Of a stretch of DNA of 64,000 nucleotides, positions 62,967 through 64,000 are shown one piece after another; positions within the stretch are counted from its first letter, which is position 1, and each line of letters opens with the position of its first letter. Position numbers and translations under genes: made by a program. Under the pieces are notes generated by a model. That model was given only the letters and a program-made list of their open reading frames with translations. It searched no databases and had not been told where the DNA came from. Origin of the DNA: Oscillospiraceae bacterium (lineage in GTDB: Bacteria; Bacillota; Clostridia; Oscillospirales; UBA929); the NCBI GenBank assembly GCA_009780275.1, contig WRAI01000006.1, positions 1 through 64,000 on the forward strand, written 5' to 3'.

Positions 62967-64000
62967 AGGCTTTTACCCCCTTTCCTTTGATTGATTTTTG
63001 CGTTTGTTGGGTCAGTATTACGACACCACACAGTAGGGCAACCGCCAAGAACAGCACACCCAGCACATAGTTCATCACAGGCGGCAATTCGCCTGTTTGC
63101 GGCAAGTTAATAACGCCATAATCGGCGTAGGGAATGTTGGGGTCACGTTGGATGGTTATATCAACGGAAACATCACTCGTACCCACGGTGAAGAAAATCC
63201 TTGACCTCTCACGCAAAAAGCCAAACTGGACGGAATTGTTACGCAAGTAATATTCACCCGCACCCAGCGAAATTGTGGCTCTACCTTGTGCATCGGTAGT
63301 GACTTCGCCAACACGTTGGTTATCTACGGCACGATAAACCGCAAAGGTAGCACCGTGTAGTGGATTGCCGGATTTTTCGGTTCTTGTGATGATGTCAACA
63401 CGGTTCTGTGTCGGTCTTGCTGGCGTTGCGGGTTGTGCAGGGGTAGTTGTGGCTGGTGGGCGTGGGGTTTGCGTTGGGGTCAGAGTTGGTTGCGGCGTTG
63501 GTTCGGGGGTCGGTTGCGGAATTGCACTTGCCGTAACTGTCATATTAGATACCGCACCCGCTCGGATGGTGAAATTGATACGCTCCATATCACGGCGGTA
63601 GCCCTGCGGCATGAGTGCGTTTCTTTTGAAATATTGCCCCGGCGGTAGGAGTGCCGATGCCTCACCAAAGGCGTTCGTGGCAATGGTTGTGATAACTTCG
63701 TCCGTCATTACATCATGGATTGTATAAACCACACCCTCTAACCTATCCCTCGAATCAGAGGAAATGGCGGTAATAAGCAGTCTGCCATACAACACTTCGG
63801 GAGTTGGGGTCTGTGCGGGTGGCGTGGTGGTGGCTGGTGTGCGGTTTGTGATTGAAACTTCTCTTATCGCTCCCGCCGCTATCCTCACGTTCACACGCTC
63901 GGTATCAAATTCAATGCCCTGTGGGGCGTGGAGTTGCCGTAAGAAATAATCATCGGGCATCAAAGAAACAGCCGCCTCGCCGAATCGGTCTGTGATTAAC
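62926..64000 (-). CDS. LPXTG cell-wall protein with Cna-B repeats, partial
   Basis: At least 357 residues, cut by the right edge; the frame stays open to base 64000, so the apparent start at 63963 is not real. It has three Cna-B/SpaA-like repeats (FGEAAVSLMPDDYFL, FGEASALLPPGQYF, QGRATISLGAGEYYL), a Pro/Thr-rich linker with PTPEPTPQPT, and LPQTGE, a membrane helix and a basic tail KGKGVKAYAKPR. Sortase should link it to peptidoglycan. It may aid mating contact. Confidence 0.88.
   Translation of the reverse strand, partial: LITDRFGEAAVSLMPDDYFLRQLHAPQGIEFDTERVNVRIAAGAIREVSITNRTPATTTPPAQTPTPEVLYGRLLITAISSDSRDRLEGVVYTIHDVMTDEVITTIATNAFGEASALLPPGQYFKRNALMPQGYRRDMERINFTIRAGAVSNMTVTASAIPQPTPEPTPQPTLTPTQTPRPPATTTPAQPATPARPTQNRVDIITRTEKSGNPLHGATFAVYRAVDNQRVGEVTTDAQGRATISLGAGEYYLRNNSVQFGFLRERSRIFFTVGTSDVSVDITIQRDPNIPYADYGVINLPQTGELPPVMNYVLGVLFLAVALLCGVVILTQQTQKSIKGKGVKAYAKPRYRRKAFCF

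Larger units (their letters stand above)
19598..64000. mobile_element. Integrative and conjugative element, left part
   Basis: Base composition and gene content change at the broken tRNA. Inside are tyrosine integrase, excisionase, sigma-like factor, XRE/ImmA regulators, relaxase, MobC, LtrC-like methylase-helicase, ArdC-like protein, TopB and an LPQTG protein, in the order seen in Tn1549-like elements of Clostridia. Coupling protein, VirB4 and the right end are outside the window, so the element is incomplete here. The exact left end could instead be the 3' end of the tRNA at 19752-19840. Confidence 0.85.

Noticed and set aside
1-64000. CRISPR array or rRNA genes
   Set aside because: No regularly spaced repeats and no rRNA-like sequence seen.

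Overview
The window looks like a chromosomal segment of a low-to-mid GC Gram-positive bacterium of the Clostridia (Firmicutes) type. The pointers are an EngB/YsxC GTPase, an RqcP-type S4 protein, an AddB nuclease subunit, lipoprotein signal peptides, consensus sigma-A promoters, and an LPXTG protein on an integrative and conjugative element (ICE) of the Tn1549-like kind with a TopB-LtrC-MobC-relaxase set. I cannot name the species.

Region 1 (1-19558) is host chromosome. At the left edge sit a possible transposase fragment and two toxin-antitoxin pairs (RelB/DinJ with a YafQ-like toxin, and HicAB), AT-richer than what follows. Then come an Lhr-like helicase, a cyclic-2,3-diphosphoglycerate-synthetase-like GTPase, a lipoprotein metallopeptidase, an adenylate-kinase-like protein, a flavin reductase, AddB without AddA next to it, a nitroreductase, an HD protein, tyrS, engB, an S1 protein, a large lipoprotein, a MerR regulator, rqcP, a GNAT acetyltransferase and wecB.

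Region 2 (19559-24148) is the left end of the ICE. The 5' half of a tRNA-Ser(UGA) gene, with a strong promoter, breaks off in its anticodon loop. About 150 bases on lies a second, complete tRNA-Ser(UGA), then a tyrosine integrase, an excisionase, a MazF-like protein with a zinc-ribbon tail, a sigma-like protein and two structured non-coding stretches. The simplest reading is integration into the anticodon loop, with the element bringing a replacement tRNA. Integration at the 3' end of the second tRNA is the alternative.

Region 3 (24218-46214) is ICE cargo that reads as a defence island. Regulators lie on the minus strand (ImmA/IrrE, XRE, HIRAN, WYL). A divergent intergenic region with two good promoters follows, then about 19 kb of tightly packed plus-strand genes: small XRE, SNF2-like ATPase, AbiJ/Abi_C-like protein, unknown helical protein, type III methyltransferase Mod, three membrane-anchored unknown proteins, type III nuclease-helicase Res, calcineurin-like phosphoesterase, membrane coiled-coil protein, possible uracil-DNA-glycosylase-fold protein, endonuclease-III-like glycosylase with a duplicated N-terminal domain, PD-(D/E)XK nuclease and KilA-N protein. 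The joining of type III restriction, membrane proteins and base-excision enzymes under one WYL-type control region is the best candidate for an undescribed system.

Region 4 (46473-64000) is the minus-strand transfer module: relaxase, SLOG protein, MobC, a very large methylase-helicase with MutS-like repeats, a transfer-assisting protein, an ArdC-like antirestriction protein, small proteins, topoisomerase III and an LPQTG cell-wall protein cut by the right edge. Coupling protein, VirB4 and the other end of the ICE must lie beyond base 64000.
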